IMG/VR virus record: IMGVR_UViG_3300042502_001732
Location: 62,001-126,000 of that record
Direction: 5' to 3' (one strand)
DNA: 64,000 bases
Source of the DNA: a virus
The first letter of the stretch is position 1; each line of letters begins with the position of its first letter. The translations under genes were made by a program, and so were the position numbers. A model generated the notes under the pieces. It did no database searches, was not told where the DNA came from, and saw only the letters and a program-made list of their open reading frames with translations. Shown piece after piece: positions 38,669 through 46,477 of this stretch.

Positions 38669-38692
38669 AAGATAATCTAGTTTTTTATTAAT
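38669..38692 (-). promoter_or_regulatory. Early leftward promoter element, copy 29
   Basis: -10 TATCTT. A GGTGA-TGATGAT-TCACC hairpin and a 15-codon ORF lie between it and the gene at 38574. Confidence 0.5.
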
Positions 38693-38880
38693 TATTCTGA
38701 AAACATGCTGTTGTCGTTTTCGTATTCATCGGAAGAAAAAGTCTTTCTTAAAACTATTTCTGTAATATATTTGTCACACAGATGATTGATATAATCATCA
38801 AATTCTTTATCATTCAGAAAACCAACAGCCACATGCCCATTGGCAAGCATAACTTTTTCTATTGGTTTTTTATTATACAT
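38692..38880 (-). CDS. Hypothetical small protein
   Basis: 62 residues: KVMLANGHVAVGFLNDKEFD then helical acidic end. Not recognised. Confidence 0.6.
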   Translation of the reverse strand: MYNKKPIEKVMLANGHVAVGFLNDKEFDDYINHLCDKYITEIVLRKTFSSDEYENDNSMFSE

Positions 38881-38895
38881 TATATAAACTTTTTA

Positions 38896-39123
38896 TCAAG
38901 CGAATTCTACTTCGATTTCGTGTCCTGTTTCTGATTTGGTTTGTCCATCTAGAACAAGATAGATTGCGGCGTGGTATTTATCTTCATCAATATCATAGAA
39001 AAAGTTTAAATCAACAAATTCATTTATTACATGCCACTCATCTTCTTCATGAGCGCGTTTAATTGTATACTGACCTTCTTGTGTGTCAAGAATAAGTTCT
39101 TGTTCTTTGACAATAAGTTTCAT
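38896..39123 (-). CDS. Hypothetical acidic protein
   Basis: 75 residues, beta-rich (MKLIVKEQELILDTQEGQYT), Asp/Glu-rich. Not recognised. Confidence 0.6.
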   Translation of the reverse strand: MKLIVKEQELILDTQEGQYTIKRAHEEDEWHVINEFVDLNFFYDIDEDKYHAAIYLVLDGQTKSETGHEIEVEFA

Positions 39124-39144
39124 TTGTTTCTTTATTAGATGTGT

Positions 39145-39345
39145 TTAAGAACTTTTCCTACCATTCGAATAGCAACGATGAATTTTACCATCATCACCCG
39201 TTTTAAATAAAATCCATTCTCCTTTATTATGTTTTTGTTTAAGATAGTCTTTAACCCATTTAGGAAAATCTGTAAAACTATCAGCAGTCTTTATTTTATG
39301 TTCAAATGGAGTAGCGATAATACAAACATACCTAGCGGGTTTCAT
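39145..39345 (-). CDS. Hypothetical small basic protein
   Basis: 66 residues: FTDFPKWVKDYLKQKHNKGE. Not recognised. ATGA overlap with the upstream gene. Confidence 0.62.
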   Translation of the reverse strand: MKPARYVCIIATPFEHKIKTADSFTDFPKWVKDYLKQKHNKGEWILFKTGDDGKIHRCYSNGRKSS

Positions 39346-39605
39346 TTGTTTCTGTATTTACGGAGAAGTTGCTCGTCTGTCATGCGGGTAGTCAAGAATG
39401 TCTGGTGGAAAGTGACAGGGATGTTGCCATACTCACCATCATCATGGATAAGAGTGTCGCCATTGTAGATATCAAAATCTGCACCCCAATAACTTTCATT
39501 AATAACTACTGGTGGGAATCTCTCACCATCAATATTTGAGGTGATATTATGCTCAATGACTACTCGTCTTTTAGGATTAAAAAGATTAAAAATATTAAAA
39601 AACAT
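39342..39605 (-). CDS. Hypothetical protein
   Basis: 87 residues from the ATG at 39605, four bases after the upstream stop; a longer start at 39680 would overlap that gene. FFNIFNLFNPKRRVVIEHNI then ESYWGADFDIYNGDTLI. Not recognised. Confidence 0.6.
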   Translation of the reverse strand: MFFNIFNLFNPKRRVVIEHNITSNIDGERFPPVVINESYWGADFDIYNGDTLIHDDGEYGNIPVTFHQTFLTTRMTDEQLLRKYRNK

Positions 39606-39609
39606 ATTA

Positions 39610-39786
39610 TTAGTATTGGTTGTTGTGTTTATCCATGATAGCGTTGAACCTCTCTTGAAATATATTTGAGGAATCATCAAATAGACTAATATCGGGTTTG
39701 AGTGAATTGATTGTTACTTGAGTGAGTTCTGAAAGATCCCGAATAGTTGCGAGCAATTGCTCAATTGTTTGTTCCACAGTATCCAT
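39610..39786 (-). CDS. Hypothetical small helical protein
   Basis: 58 residues: MDTVEQTIEQLLATIRDLSE then FDDSSNIFQERFNAIMD. Not recognised. It begins 18 bases after the 3' end of tRNA-Arg on the same strand. Confidence 0.58.
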   Translation of the reverse strand: MDTVEQTIEQLLATIRDLSELTQVTINSLKPDISLFDDSSNIFQERFNAIMDKHNNQY

Positions 39787-39803
39787 ATTATTTATTATTA
39801 GAT

Positions 39804-39878
39804 TGGTAGGCCGTGATGGAATCGAACCATCGACTAAAAATTAGAAATTTCTTGTTATATCCCCTTAACTAACGGCCC
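39804..39878 (-). tRNA. tRNA-Arg (anticodon UCU)
   Basis: Acceptor GGGCCGT / ACGGCCT (one G-T), D arm GTTA...TAAC, anticodon stem AGAAA / TTTTT with loop TTTCTAA (UCU), T arm GATGG-TTCGATT-CCATC, encoded CCA. It reads AGA/AGG, which suits the AT-rich late genes. Confidence 0.9.
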
Positions 39879-39885
39879 AAAATTA

Positions 39886-40104
39886 TTAGAAGTTTTTAAA
39901 GTCGTGATCTGGGAAAATCTCTTTGATTTGTTCATGAAGGAGGCGTTGAAACTGTAGGAACTTATCTGTCAACTCCCAAAGATTATCCTTGCCAAGTTTT
40001 TCATAAGCAATATTAACTTCATTGATTAGTTCATGACCACAGGAATCAAGAACAGATTCCATGTCTTCAAAGTTTGGTGCAAGTATTTTCATATATTCTT
40101 TCAC
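39886..40104 (-). CDS. Hypothetical protein
   Basis: 72 residues from a GTG seven bases after element copy 30; an ATG four codons in (40092) is the alternative. KILAPNFEDMESVLDSCGHE then helical. Not recognised. Confidence 0.58.
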   Translation of the reverse strand: MKEYMKILAPNFEDMESVLDSCGHELINEVNIAYEKLGKDNLWELTDKFLQFQRLLHEQIKEIFPDHDFKNF

Positions 40105-40111
40105 TTGTGTT

Positions 40112-40135
40112 AGTTTATTTTAGTTTCTTATTAAT
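40112..40135 (-). promoter_or_regulatory. Early leftward promoter element, copy 30
   Basis: -10 TAAACT, seven bases to the GTG at 40104. Confidence 0.55.
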
Positions 40136-40614
40136 CACCAAGATGAAGTATAAAACAATCGTTCTTTATCCCAGTTGGTGTTGTCAATAAGATTAGAAAT
40201 TTCATCAATTGCTTTTTCAATACGTTCCCAATAGTATTCATCAACATCAGTTGATCCAAAAAAGAAACCAGAAACTGGCATCATTTCAGAAGGATCATTT
40301 TCTGATTTTGTATTCAGTAATGTTTCCAGCAAATCAATTAAAACATCTTTGTCTAGTTCATAATGTGCGCAGTTGTCGATTCCTACTTGAACATGTGTGA
40401 CAAACCAATTATGAAGCGCATTAAATTTGCGCCAATAGGCCACCTGATGAAAGATAGTATAATAGTCTTTAAAAGTATCTGGATATGGTTGATCTAATGG
40501 CAAAAACTCTACGATTTTTGGATCGTTTGGATTGGGTTCCCTGTCGAGTTCGTGCAATTCGTCGATGGTGTGTTTGGTCTTTTTGACCTTAAAGATATAC
40601 ATGTCTAGTCCCAT
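40135..40614 (-). CDS. Conserved protein of the MGLDMY family
   Basis: 159 residues. MGLDMYIFKVKKT, VAYWRKFNALHNWFV, DNCAHYELDKDVLIDLLETL and PVSGFFFGSTDVDEYYWERI match a family widespread in bacteria and phages with no proven activity. Six bases after element copy 31. Confidence 0.78.
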   Translation of the reverse strand: MGLDMYIFKVKKTKHTIDELHELDREPNPNDPKIVEFLPLDQPYPDTFKDYYTIFHQVAYWRKFNALHNWFVTHVQVGIDNCAHYELDKDVLIDLLETLLNTKSENDPSEMMPVSGFFFGSTDVDEYYWERIEKAIDEISNLIDNTNWDKERLFYTSSW

Positions 40615-40620
40615 GGCTTT

Positions 40621-40644
40621 ATTCTATTTTAGTTTTTTATTAGT
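40621..40644 (-). promoter_or_regulatory. Early leftward promoter element, copy 31
   Basis: -10 TAGAAT, six bases to the ATG at 40614. This is the last copy; genes to the right use other promoters. Confidence 0.65.
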
Positions 40645-40834
40645 ATCGAAATTCAGTTTCATCAACTGCATCTTTCATTAGTTGTCGAAACAACACACGC
40701 CAAGACCTTTCGTTTAGAATTTCCATTCTTTGTTTATTGATTATTACTTTGCTTTCTTCAAGTTGATCTTTATAAGAAGCTACTTTCTTTTCGAGATATT
40801 TGATTCTGTTTTCAGTTTTTTTAGTATCACTCAT
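40640..40834 (-). CDS. Coiled-coil small protein, copy 1
   Basis: 64 residues, helical throughout: IKYLEKKVASYKDQLEESKV ... WRVLFRQLMKDAVDETEF. Paralogue of 41219-41428 (same WR..F..LMKD.V end). Overlaps the upstream gene start. Confidence 0.65.
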   Translation of the reverse strand: MSDTKKTENRIKYLEKKVASYKDQLEESKVIINKQRMEILNERSWRVLFRQLMKDAVDETEFRY

Positions 40835-41027
40835 AAGAAAATGTTTTTACTACTCTGTTTGGATTTTTCATAAGTTTCATAACCATATCTTCTGCGGCTT
40901 CCGCTGTCGCCCAAATTCCATAATCAAAATCTGTAATCCAAAAACAAAGAAACTTAAATTGAATTGCATAGTATATTCTAGCAGTTCGATTGTCTATGCG
41001 TTCTACAATTCTATATTGTTCACTCAT
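40827..41027 (-). CDS. YRIVER-family small protein, copy 1
   Basis: 66 residues: YRIVERIDNRTARIYYAIQF, then FWITDFDYGIWATAEAAEDM and a basic end. Near-identical copies at 41541-41741 and 54575-54775; 42293 and 53062 are distant kin. Fold resembles a short two-strand-helix domain; function unknown. Confidence 0.7.
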   Translation of the reverse strand: MSEQYRIVERIDNRTARIYYAIQFKFLCFWITDFDYGIWATAEAAEDMVMKLMKNPNRVVKTFSYE

Positions 41028-41043
41028 TGTTTTCTAGAGTTCC

Positions 41044-41244
41044 TTACTTCAGCTGTATTGTACTTTCCACAAGTTCTGTCACATACAGAGATGGATTCTT
41101 GCCTGTTTCTAGTTTCGTTTCATACCAATCTTCAGCAACTTCTCGATCATCAAATTCTTGTTCTTTTCGCTCTGAATCAAAAGTCCAAGTGAGAATATAC
41201 TTTACAACTCTATTGTTTTTAACTTTCGTCATAATTTGCTTCAA
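41044..41244 (-). CDS. Hypothetical small protein
   Basis: 66 residues: VKYILTWTFDSERKEQEFDD, YETKLETGKNPSLYVTELVE. Distant relative of 54385-54582 (same strand-helix-strand outline with K.GT/NP). An ATG at 41232 may be the start. Confidence 0.6.
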   Translation of the reverse strand: MKQIMTKVKNNRVVKYILTWTFDSERKEQEFDDREVAEDWYETKLETGKNPSLYVTELVESTIQLK

Positions 41245-41428
41245 GAGTATCAGTATGAACTACATCCTTCATTAGTTTTTGAAAGTTTCTTCGCCATTCT
41301 TGTTCATAATACAGAATGCGTTTTTGCTTATGTATTTCAGCATTAGCAACCAGTAAATCATCTTTCAAATCGTCTATCTTTTTTTGAAGACGTTTAATTT
41401 TTGCTTCGTATTTTTTATCGTCGTTCAT
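41219..41428 (-). CDS. Coiled-coil small protein, copy 2
   Basis: 69 residues: AKIKRLQKKIDDLKDDLLVA ... WRRNFQKLMKDVVHTDTLEA. Paralogue of 40640-40834. Confidence 0.62.
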   Translation of the reverse strand: MNDDKKYEAKIKRLQKKIDDLKDDLLVANAEIHKQKRILYYEQEWRRNFQKLMKDVVHTDTLEANYDES

Positions 41429-41449
41429 ACCTAATTATATCAGTGTTCC

Positions 41450-41548
41450 TTAATACCAAAAGTCTTCATCACTAGCCTTATAAATGATGTAGCATACTGC
41501 AAACATTGCGAGTGAGCCTAAAATTATTGCTATCCACATATCACTCAT
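41450..41548 (-). CDS. Single-pass membrane micropeptide, copy 1
   Basis: 32 residues: WIAIILGSLAMFAVCYIIYK then ASDEDFWY. A paralogue at 42173-42280 has the same core and AVCYIIYKASD end. The pair supports real translation. Confidence 0.58.
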   Translation of the reverse strand: MSDMWIAIILGSLAMFAVCYIIYKASDEDFWY

Positions 41549-41741
41549 AAGAAAATGTTTTTACTACTCTGTTTGGATTTTTCATCAGTTTTATAACCAT
41601 ATCTTCTGCAGCTTCCGCTGTCGCCCAAATTCCATAATGATACTCTGTAAACCAAAAACAAAAAAACTTAAATTGAATTGCATAGTATATTCTAGCAGTT
41701 CGATTGTCTATGCGTTCTACAATTCTATATTGTTTACTCAT
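41541..41741 (-). CDS. YRIVER-family small protein, copy 2
   Basis: 66 residues, about 90 percent identical to 40827-41027; differs mainly in FWFTEYHYGIW. Recent duplication with the flanking membrane micropeptide. Confidence 0.68.
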   Translation of the reverse strand: MSKQYRIVERIDNRTARIYYAIQFKFFCFWFTEYHYGIWATAEAAEDMVIKLMKNPNRVVKTFSYE

Positions 41742-42144
41742 TATTTTCTCCTTCCACGGCGGCGAGAGCGTCGCAGGCTAATAAGTCAGCTTCAGTACTC
41801 ACACGACCATCTAGCCTGTAATCTGCCATTACAATCCGTAAAGCCTCCGCCAGCCTGTCGCGTTGCTCTGTCACGGCTTCGTGCTTGAGCGCCCACCCTT
41901 GAGCGGATGCGGTTGTTGTGCCGTGAGTGCATACGGAGGATGTCCGAGCTTCGTTGCGCTCTTCCAATAGCAACTTCATATTTGGGTGGGACAGATCGAG
42001 CATGGACTGCTTCAAGGCATCAAGCTCCTCTGCCAGCCTGTCGCGCTCCCTTTCGAGTTGGCGGGCAAATTCAAGTGGAATATTGTCGTGCATATCCCAC
42101 GGATGGTTTTTGTATGCATAGTCTGTCTCTGGTGTATCACTCAT
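41734..42144 (-). CDS. Coiled-coil protein of the MSDTPETD family
   Basis: 136 residues: MSDTPETDYAYKNHPWDMHD, ARQLERERDRLAEELDAL, DLSHPNMKLLLEERNEA, then a second helical part. Related to 53889-54392 and 53540-53896. The middle (41750-42080) is richer in G and C than its surroundings, hinting at transfer. Function unknown. Confidence 0.7.
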   Translation of the reverse strand: MSDTPETDYAYKNHPWDMHDNIPLEFARQLERERDRLAEELDALKQSMLDLSHPNMKLLLEERNEARTSSVCTHGTTTASAQGWALKHEAVTEQRDRLAEALRIVMADYRLDGRVSTEADLLACDALAAVEGENNE

Positions 42145-42172
42145 ATTATTATTCTATTATTATTCCTTAATA

Positions 42173-42280
42173 CTAAAGATCGTCATCACTAGCTTTATAG
42201 ATGATATAGCATACTGCAAATGTTGCCAGAGATGCTAAAACTATTATTGCTATCCACATAATGATTATAGCCATACTCAT
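42173..42280 (-). CDS. Single-pass membrane micropeptide, copy 2
   Basis: 35 residues: MWIAIIVLASLATFAVCYII then YKASDDDL. Paralogue of 41450-41548. Confidence 0.58.
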   Translation of the reverse strand: MSMAIIIMWIAIIVLASLATFAVCYIIYKASDDDL

Positions 42281-42292
42281 AATTTTAGTTTA

Positions 42293-42553
42293 TTAAATTT
42301 CTATATGAGGAGGTTGTTCATTTGTCCACACTACTTCATCTCTCATTTGCTTAGGCTGTAGCAATTTATCAACGACTGCCATAGCTTCTTCTTTAGAGCT
42401 AAACCAGCTCTTATAATTAGCAACACCATCGACGCCTAAAATAAAGGAGTTGTTAAGTATGTCAAGCCAGAAGCATAAAACCTTTCGCTCTACATGATAG
42501 GTCTCTTTGCTATCAAATCTTAATCTTCTTTTAATAATTCGATATGTTGCCAT
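42293..42553 (-). CDS. YRIVER-like small protein, divergent
   Basis: 86 residues: MATYRIIKRRLRFDSKETYH, VERKVLCFWLDIL, KSWFSSKEEAMAVVDKLL. Same outline as the YRIVER family and as 53062-53328. Function unknown. Confidence 0.65.
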   Translation of the reverse strand: MATYRIIKRRLRFDSKETYHVERKVLCFWLDILNNSFILGVDGVANYKSWFSSKEEAMAVVDKLLQPKQMRDEVVWTNEQPPHIEI

Positions 42554-42557
42554 AATT

Positions 42558-42947
42558 TTAGTCTTCGTCGCTATAAGCCTCAGCTAGTTTCTTAGCCGCA
42601 ATTTCATATACCTCAAAGAAAGTATCGCGATCTTCTTTGGAGAGATCAAGCAAACGCTCACCAATAGTTGAAAGCTCAGTACAATCCTCTTTAGGATTCC
42701 ACTCTATTTGAGCAATTGAATTGCATACTTCTTCAATAGTAAAACAAGATTTGCCTATAGTACAGTTATCCTTTCTTATAACACCGTTACCACAATCTTC
42801 CCAGCCATCATTAAGATACTCTTCTAGCTTACCATAATACCTACACGGATAGTATTGCACTATATCGAGTATATGATGCGCATTAGCAGGAGGCTTACCA
42901 ATATAAGCAGGGCTCTTTGCTCCAAAGTTGTTAATTCTAATCTTCAT
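42558..42947 (-). CDS. Hypothetical protein
   Basis: 129 residues from the ATG at 42947, overlapping the upstream stop (ATGAAGATTAG). HHILDIVQYYPCRYYGKLEE and CGNGVIRKDNCTIGKSCFTI. Not recognised; Cys-rich centre. Confidence 0.62.
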   Translation of the reverse strand: MKIRINNFGAKSPAYIGKPPANAHHILDIVQYYPCRYYGKLEEYLNDGWEDCGNGVIRKDNCTIGKSCFTIEEVCNSIAQIEWNPKEDCTELSTIGERLLDLSKEDRDTFFEVYEIAAKKLAEAYSDED

Positions 42948-43257
42948 AGTTTTGTTCAGGTATGTTATTGTTGAAGAGTTCACGCCAACGATTCACCGCA
43001 GCCTTTTCAGCAGTAAACAAATAATCGCGATCATTCATATAATCAAAGTTATCCGTAAAATAGCCAAGTGCGTGATAGAGCGCATGTCCAGCATCAGTTA
43101 ACTTTTGATTGAGTTCTCCTACAGGCTCGCATGCATAACACGCTCCTTGAAAGCCATTGCGAAGTTTATAATTTTCTTCCTTGAGAGAATCAATCTCTTG
43201 TTGTAATTCAGCAAATCTGCAGTCAAGCACTTCACGCAATGAGTCTAGTCTATTCAT
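42937..43257 (-). CDS. Coiled-coil protein
   Basis: 106 residues from the ATG at 43257, which has AGGAG eight bases upstream, one of few clear Shine-Dalgarno sites here. Coiled coil (DCRFAELQQEIDSLKEENYK), then CYACEP and a helical end. Confidence 0.65.
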   Translation of the reverse strand: MNRLDSLREVLDCRFAELQQEIDSLKEENYKLRNGFQGACYACEPVGELNQKLTDAGHALYHALGYFTDNFDYMNDRDYLFTAEKAAVNRWRELFNNNIPEQNYED

Positions 43258-43258
43258 G

Positions 43259-43432
43259 TTATGCTCCTGGTTTTGATCCAACTGCGATCTGAGATTTGAA
43301 AGATTCTCCACAAAATTCGAAACTCATCACATCTCCGAATGGTCCTTCTTCGATGCCAGAAAATTTCACCTCGTCGGTTGAAATCCAACCCCATTGCCCA
43401 GCGCAAACCCAAGTTTTTTGTTTCATATTCAT
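43259..43432 (-). CDS. Hypothetical small protein
   Basis: 57 residues: MNMKQKTWVCAGQWGWISTD then SGIEEGPFGDVMSFEFCG. Not recognised. Start could be the second ATG (43426). Confidence 0.58.
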   Translation of the reverse strand: MNMKQKTWVCAGQWGWISTDEVKFSGIEEGPFGDVMSFEFCGESFKSQIAVGSKPGA

Positions 43433-43762
43433 TTATTCGATGACATCATTTACAGTTTCAACCTTTTCCCATCCAACCATCTTGCATTTATAGAGGGTGT
43501 CATTGATGCCAACTACGTCTCCGCGAGAGAGCGCATACAGTTTTGCATCAGCAAATGTCTGACGCACAAACATCTGCTCAGCGTCAAGAAAACTTTCTGG
43601 AGCATTGGTCGCTTCGAACAGCCATTCCAGCATGTCATCGGCTCGCATGCAGCGAAATGTGATGTGTCGTTGGCGATCGTCAGCGTCATCGACAAATCGG
43701 TTATTGAGGCTACGATAGAGTGAAACTGTGGCTACGGCAGAGGTAATATCAGTGGTGGTCAT
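43433..43762 (-). CDS. Hypothetical protein
   Basis: 109 residues from the ATG at 43762. RQRHITFRCMRADDMLEWLF, LYALSRGDVVGINDTLYKC. Shares its MTTT start and upstream promoter block with 45254-45745. Not recognised. Confidence 0.65.
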   Translation of the reverse strand: MTTTDITSAVATVSLYRSLNNRFVDDADDRQRHITFRCMRADDMLEWLFEATNAPESFLDAEQMFVRQTFADAKLYALSRGDVVGINDTLYKCKMVGWEKVETVNDVIE

Positions 43763-43782
43763 ATTGTTGCTTACAGGATTAT

Positions 43783-43811
43783 TATACACTAAAACCCGCA
43801 AAAAGTACACA
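43783..43811 (-). promoter_or_regulatory. Sigma70-type promoter, GTTGTGTAC module copy 1
   Basis: Reverse strand TGTACT, 17-base spacer, TATAAT; drives 43433-43762 through a leader ending GTAAGCAACAAT. Confidence 0.8.
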
Positions 43812-43866
43812 ACTTTTTTCAAAAAAGTGAAAAAACTTCACTTTTTTCGACCTCCAGGGTCACATT

Positions 43867-44979
43867 TTAGTCAATTCCGGGTCCAGGTCTCAATCTGGTG
43901 ACGTATGGAAAGCGTGGGATGCCATCTGGAGTCAGGTTGAAATAGGTGCATGTAGCATAGGTTCCACGAAGAGACTCAGCATCCTTTAAGAGCTCTTTCA
44001 AAAATGAGTGTGTACCTTTGATGTTGCTTCGGAATGTTTTGCCGTCTGGTCTTTGCAAGACCGCATAACCAGCCATGCCGCTTTTGTTACCGTTGCCTTC
44101 GCAAATTTCAACAATAAGATACTCACCATCCTGAAACTCTTTGCGCTTGAGCAGCGAGTCACTACGCTTACACTCGTATGGCGCGTCAACTCGTACCATC
44201 TGACCTTCATAGCCATCTTGCAAATAGTTTTCATATGTCGCATCAAGTGAAATCTCGTCACACACCATAGTGGTAGGTACATTCACAATAATGTTTGGAT
44301 TTAACTTGAATGCGTTTGCATAGTAAGCAGCCTGAGAAGAACGTGTCGAAAACTTTTTACTTGGGTCAACCGTATCATACCACCAAAATTGGATCTTATT
44401 GGCACACTCCTGTAGGTCTGCAGCGGATGGTTTGGTTTTTTTCACAAGACTACAAATACTATTAAAGTCATCCTTATATTTGTGAGTATAAAGCTCGCCA
44501 TCAAGCACAAGATCTGGATGTGCCTTAAAAAGAGGAGCCAACTCCTGCAAGATATGCGGAATTGTGACCCAGGCCTTGCCATTTCGCGTAGTTGCCCTCT
44601 TTGCTGTGATGACTGCTCGTAAACCATCAAGCTTTGGTTGACTATAGACTGGATAGACGACACGACTTTTGCGATCTTCCCATTTTTTAGCAAGCATTGG
44701 CTCAATATAGAGACTGCGATCAATGTCAGCAATTGACTCAAAACAACCACTTTCCTTTTTCTTTTTCCAGAGTGCTTGTGCCTCGAAAAGTGCTTGAGCT
44801 GAAATGTCGCGCTCATTTGCTCGGCCGACATTGGTGGCTTCACATGTGGTCCACAACGTGGTCACAATCTTGCCTCCGACCTTGCCATGATGGGTACGAC
44901 ACCGTCCATCTTCGATTTCAATCGTCCATTCTTGAATGCTCCCAGTCGATGTACGACTGTATAGTGTAGGTAATTTCAT
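43867..44979 (-). CDS. ATP-dependent DNA ligase
   Basis: 370 residues. An N-terminal domain (about 5-75: LYSRTSTGSIQEWTIEIEDG, THHGKVGGKIVT) looks WGR-like. The nucleotidyltransferase core has the lysine in YSQPKLDGLRAVI (motif I), LVLDGELY (III), YEGQMVRV (IV) and LLKRKEFQDGEYLIVEI (V); an OB-type end follows. It seals nicks in replication and repair. Upstream TTTATATC may be a weak -10. Confidence 0.92.
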   Translation of the reverse strand: MKLPTLYSRTSTGSIQEWTIEIEDGRCRTHHGKVGGKIVTTLWTTCEATNVGRANERDISAQALFEAQALWKKKKESGCFESIADIDRSLYIEPMLAKKWEDRKSRVVYPVYSQPKLDGLRAVITAKRATTRNGKAWVTIPHILQELAPLFKAHPDLVLDGELYTHKYKDDFNSICSLVKKTKPSAADLQECANKIQFWWYDTVDPSKKFSTRSSQAAYYANAFKLNPNIIVNVPTTMVCDEISLDATYENYLQDGYEGQMVRVDAPYECKRSDSLLKRKEFQDGEYLIVEICEGNGNKSGMAGYAVLQRPDGKTFRSNIKGTHSFLKELLKDAESLRGTYATCTYFNLTPDGIPRFPYVTRLRPGPGID

Positions 44980-44997
44980 ACGATATAAAGTTGAAGT

Positions 44998-45234
44998 TTA
45001 GCGCATGCCACGAACATAGTCCTTTTCACGAAGTTTGTGATAGGTGCGTTCAAGAGTCTTCATTCCAGTATGGGTGCATACAATCCAACCGTCTGGTTGA
45101 CGAGTAAACGTCCATGCTGCTCCAATGCCAAATCGTCCTCGTTTTGTATAGATACCAAGGGCTTCGGCTGGGGTGCGAGCAAGTATTGTTGCTTCTCCAC
45201 CAGTTTTCGTCTTTACAATGTATTCTTTGTCCAT
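44998..45234 (-). CDS. Hypothetical small basic protein
   Basis: 78 residues from the ATG at 45234; an upstream ATG would overlap the previous gene. GGEATILARTPAEALGIYTK and AAWTFTRQPDGWIVCTHTG. Not recognised. Confidence 0.6.
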   Translation of the reverse strand: MDKEYIVKTKTGGEATILARTPAEALGIYTKRGRFGIGAAWTFTRQPDGWIVCTHTGMKTLERTYHKLREKDYVRGMR

Positions 45235-45253
45235 ATTTTTGTGTGTTGAGAGA

Positions 45254-45745
45254 TTAGAGAGCATAGACTCGGCTGTGTTTGCTCTTGCAGATGACCTCGC
45301 CTGTAAATTGACCTTCTAGATAACGGGCTCGTAGTGTGCCAGCAGCGGTGTCTTGGACTCGCTGCATAAGTAGAGCGCCTTCATAGTTAGAACTTTTGAA
45401 TAGTCCACCAACTGGAATCGCGCTCAAAAACCAACGTAACTTTCGTGGTGTCGCCTTGGTTGGTTTGAAGAGGTGATGAAAGCGAACCGAAGTGGGGGAC
45501 CAGCCAGAATGTTTGAGAACTTCAAGCACAATGAGTGGTTCGTACCATTGCTCTTGAATTATGTCAGTGACACGATAGAGTGTGATGTCATCTGCAACGT
45601 TGCTGTCTTTGATGATGTCTCCAATGCGAACGTCTTGCTCAGAGATATGAGCTTCATAATCAGCGAGGGCAAGTTCTGCAGCCTCTGCTAATGTGGCGGA
45701 GTATTCTTCGGGACTGACTTCTGAGGCGTAGTAGGTGGTGGTCAT
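45254..45745 (-). CDS. Hypothetical protein
   Basis: 163 residues from the ATG at 45745. Helical acidic N-terminus, then ITLYRVTDIIQEQWYEPLIV and PRKLRWFLSAIPVGGLFKSS. Not recognised. Served by promoter module copy 2. Confidence 0.65.
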   Translation of the reverse strand: MTTTYYASEVSPEEYSATLAEAAELALADYEAHISEQDVRIGDIIKDSNVADDITLYRVTDIIQEQWYEPLIVLEVLKHSGWSPTSVRFHHLFKPTKATPRKLRWFLSAIPVGGLFKSSNYEGALLMQRVQDTAAGTLRARYLEGQFTGEVICKSKHSRVYAL

Positions 45746-45763
45746 ATTGTTGCTTACATGGTT

Positions 45764-45792
45764 ATTATAGCATAAACCACGACAAAAGTACA
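45764..45792 (-). promoter_or_regulatory. Sigma70-type promoter, GTTGTGTAC module copy 2
   Basis: TGTACT, 17 bases, TATAAT with an extended TGN just upstream of the -10. Confidence 0.8.
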
Positions 45793-45874
45793 CAACTTTT
45801 TTCAAAAAAGTGAAAAAAGGTCCCGGGCAGTGTCCCCGTATAGAGAAAATGACCTCCTGGAGGCCTAAAAAAGC

Positions 45875-46477
45875 TCACAATTGAGGGATATCTGTACGGA
45901 GATATCGAAAAAGCTCTAGGGTTTGACGAATATCATAGGCAGCATCATGCGCGGCAGACTCATCCCATCCTAATTCAGCACATTGACACAGGGTTCCAAG
46001 TTTGAAATTTGGGAGAGCGCCTCGTACCCTCATTGTCATCCATGCGGCGGCTTGCATCACACAGATTGGTGGGTTCCAAAACCAACTGCCAAAAAACTGA
46101 TCTCCATTTTTCTCAAAAAACCTACGAATAAAATCAATATCAAAAGCAGCGTTATATGCAACAAAGTGAAGCTTGTCCTTTTTATCAAACTTATCACAAT
46201 GACGTCCTAACATTTCAACTAGTTGCGAATATGCCTCTCGAGCAGAAAGAGGCAAATCACTTAAACTTTGGAGAGTCATTCCTGTTTTTGTGAGTGCTTC
46301 GTCCTGAACGCATTCTAGAGACAGTGGACGAAATCTCAAATCGCATTCTTCAAGAACGTTAAGATTTGTGTCAGTGATTATTCCACTAATTTGAAATATT
46401 TCATTCCGGTCACGATCAAGACCAGTTGTCTCTACGTCAAGAAAAAAATGTTTGTATCCTGTGTATTGTGTGCTCAT
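45875..46477 (-). CDS. DnaQ-like 3'-5' exonuclease
   Basis: 200 residues. HFFLDVETTGLDRDRNE (Exo I Asp-Glu), HFVAYNAAFDIDFIRRF (Exo II) and AAHDAAYDIRQTLELF (Exo III, DEDDh type) are all present. It degrades DNA or RNA from the 3' end; T4 DexA or bacterial oligoribonuclease are comparable. ATGA overlap with the upstream gene. Confidence 0.88.
   Translation of the reverse strand: MSTQYTGYKHFFLDVETTGLDRDRNEIFQISGIITDTNLNVLEECDLRFRPLSLECVQDEALTKTGMTLQSLSDLPLSAREAYSQLVEMLGRHCDKFDKKDKLHFVAYNAAFDIDFIRRFFEKNGDQFFGSWFWNPPICVMQAAAWMTMRVRGALPNFKLGTLCQCAELGWDESAAHDAAYDIRQTLELFRYLRTDIPQL

Noticed and set aside
44008-44969. Several ORFs opposite the DNA ligase gene
   Set aside because: Shadows of a clearly coding frame with all ligase motifs.
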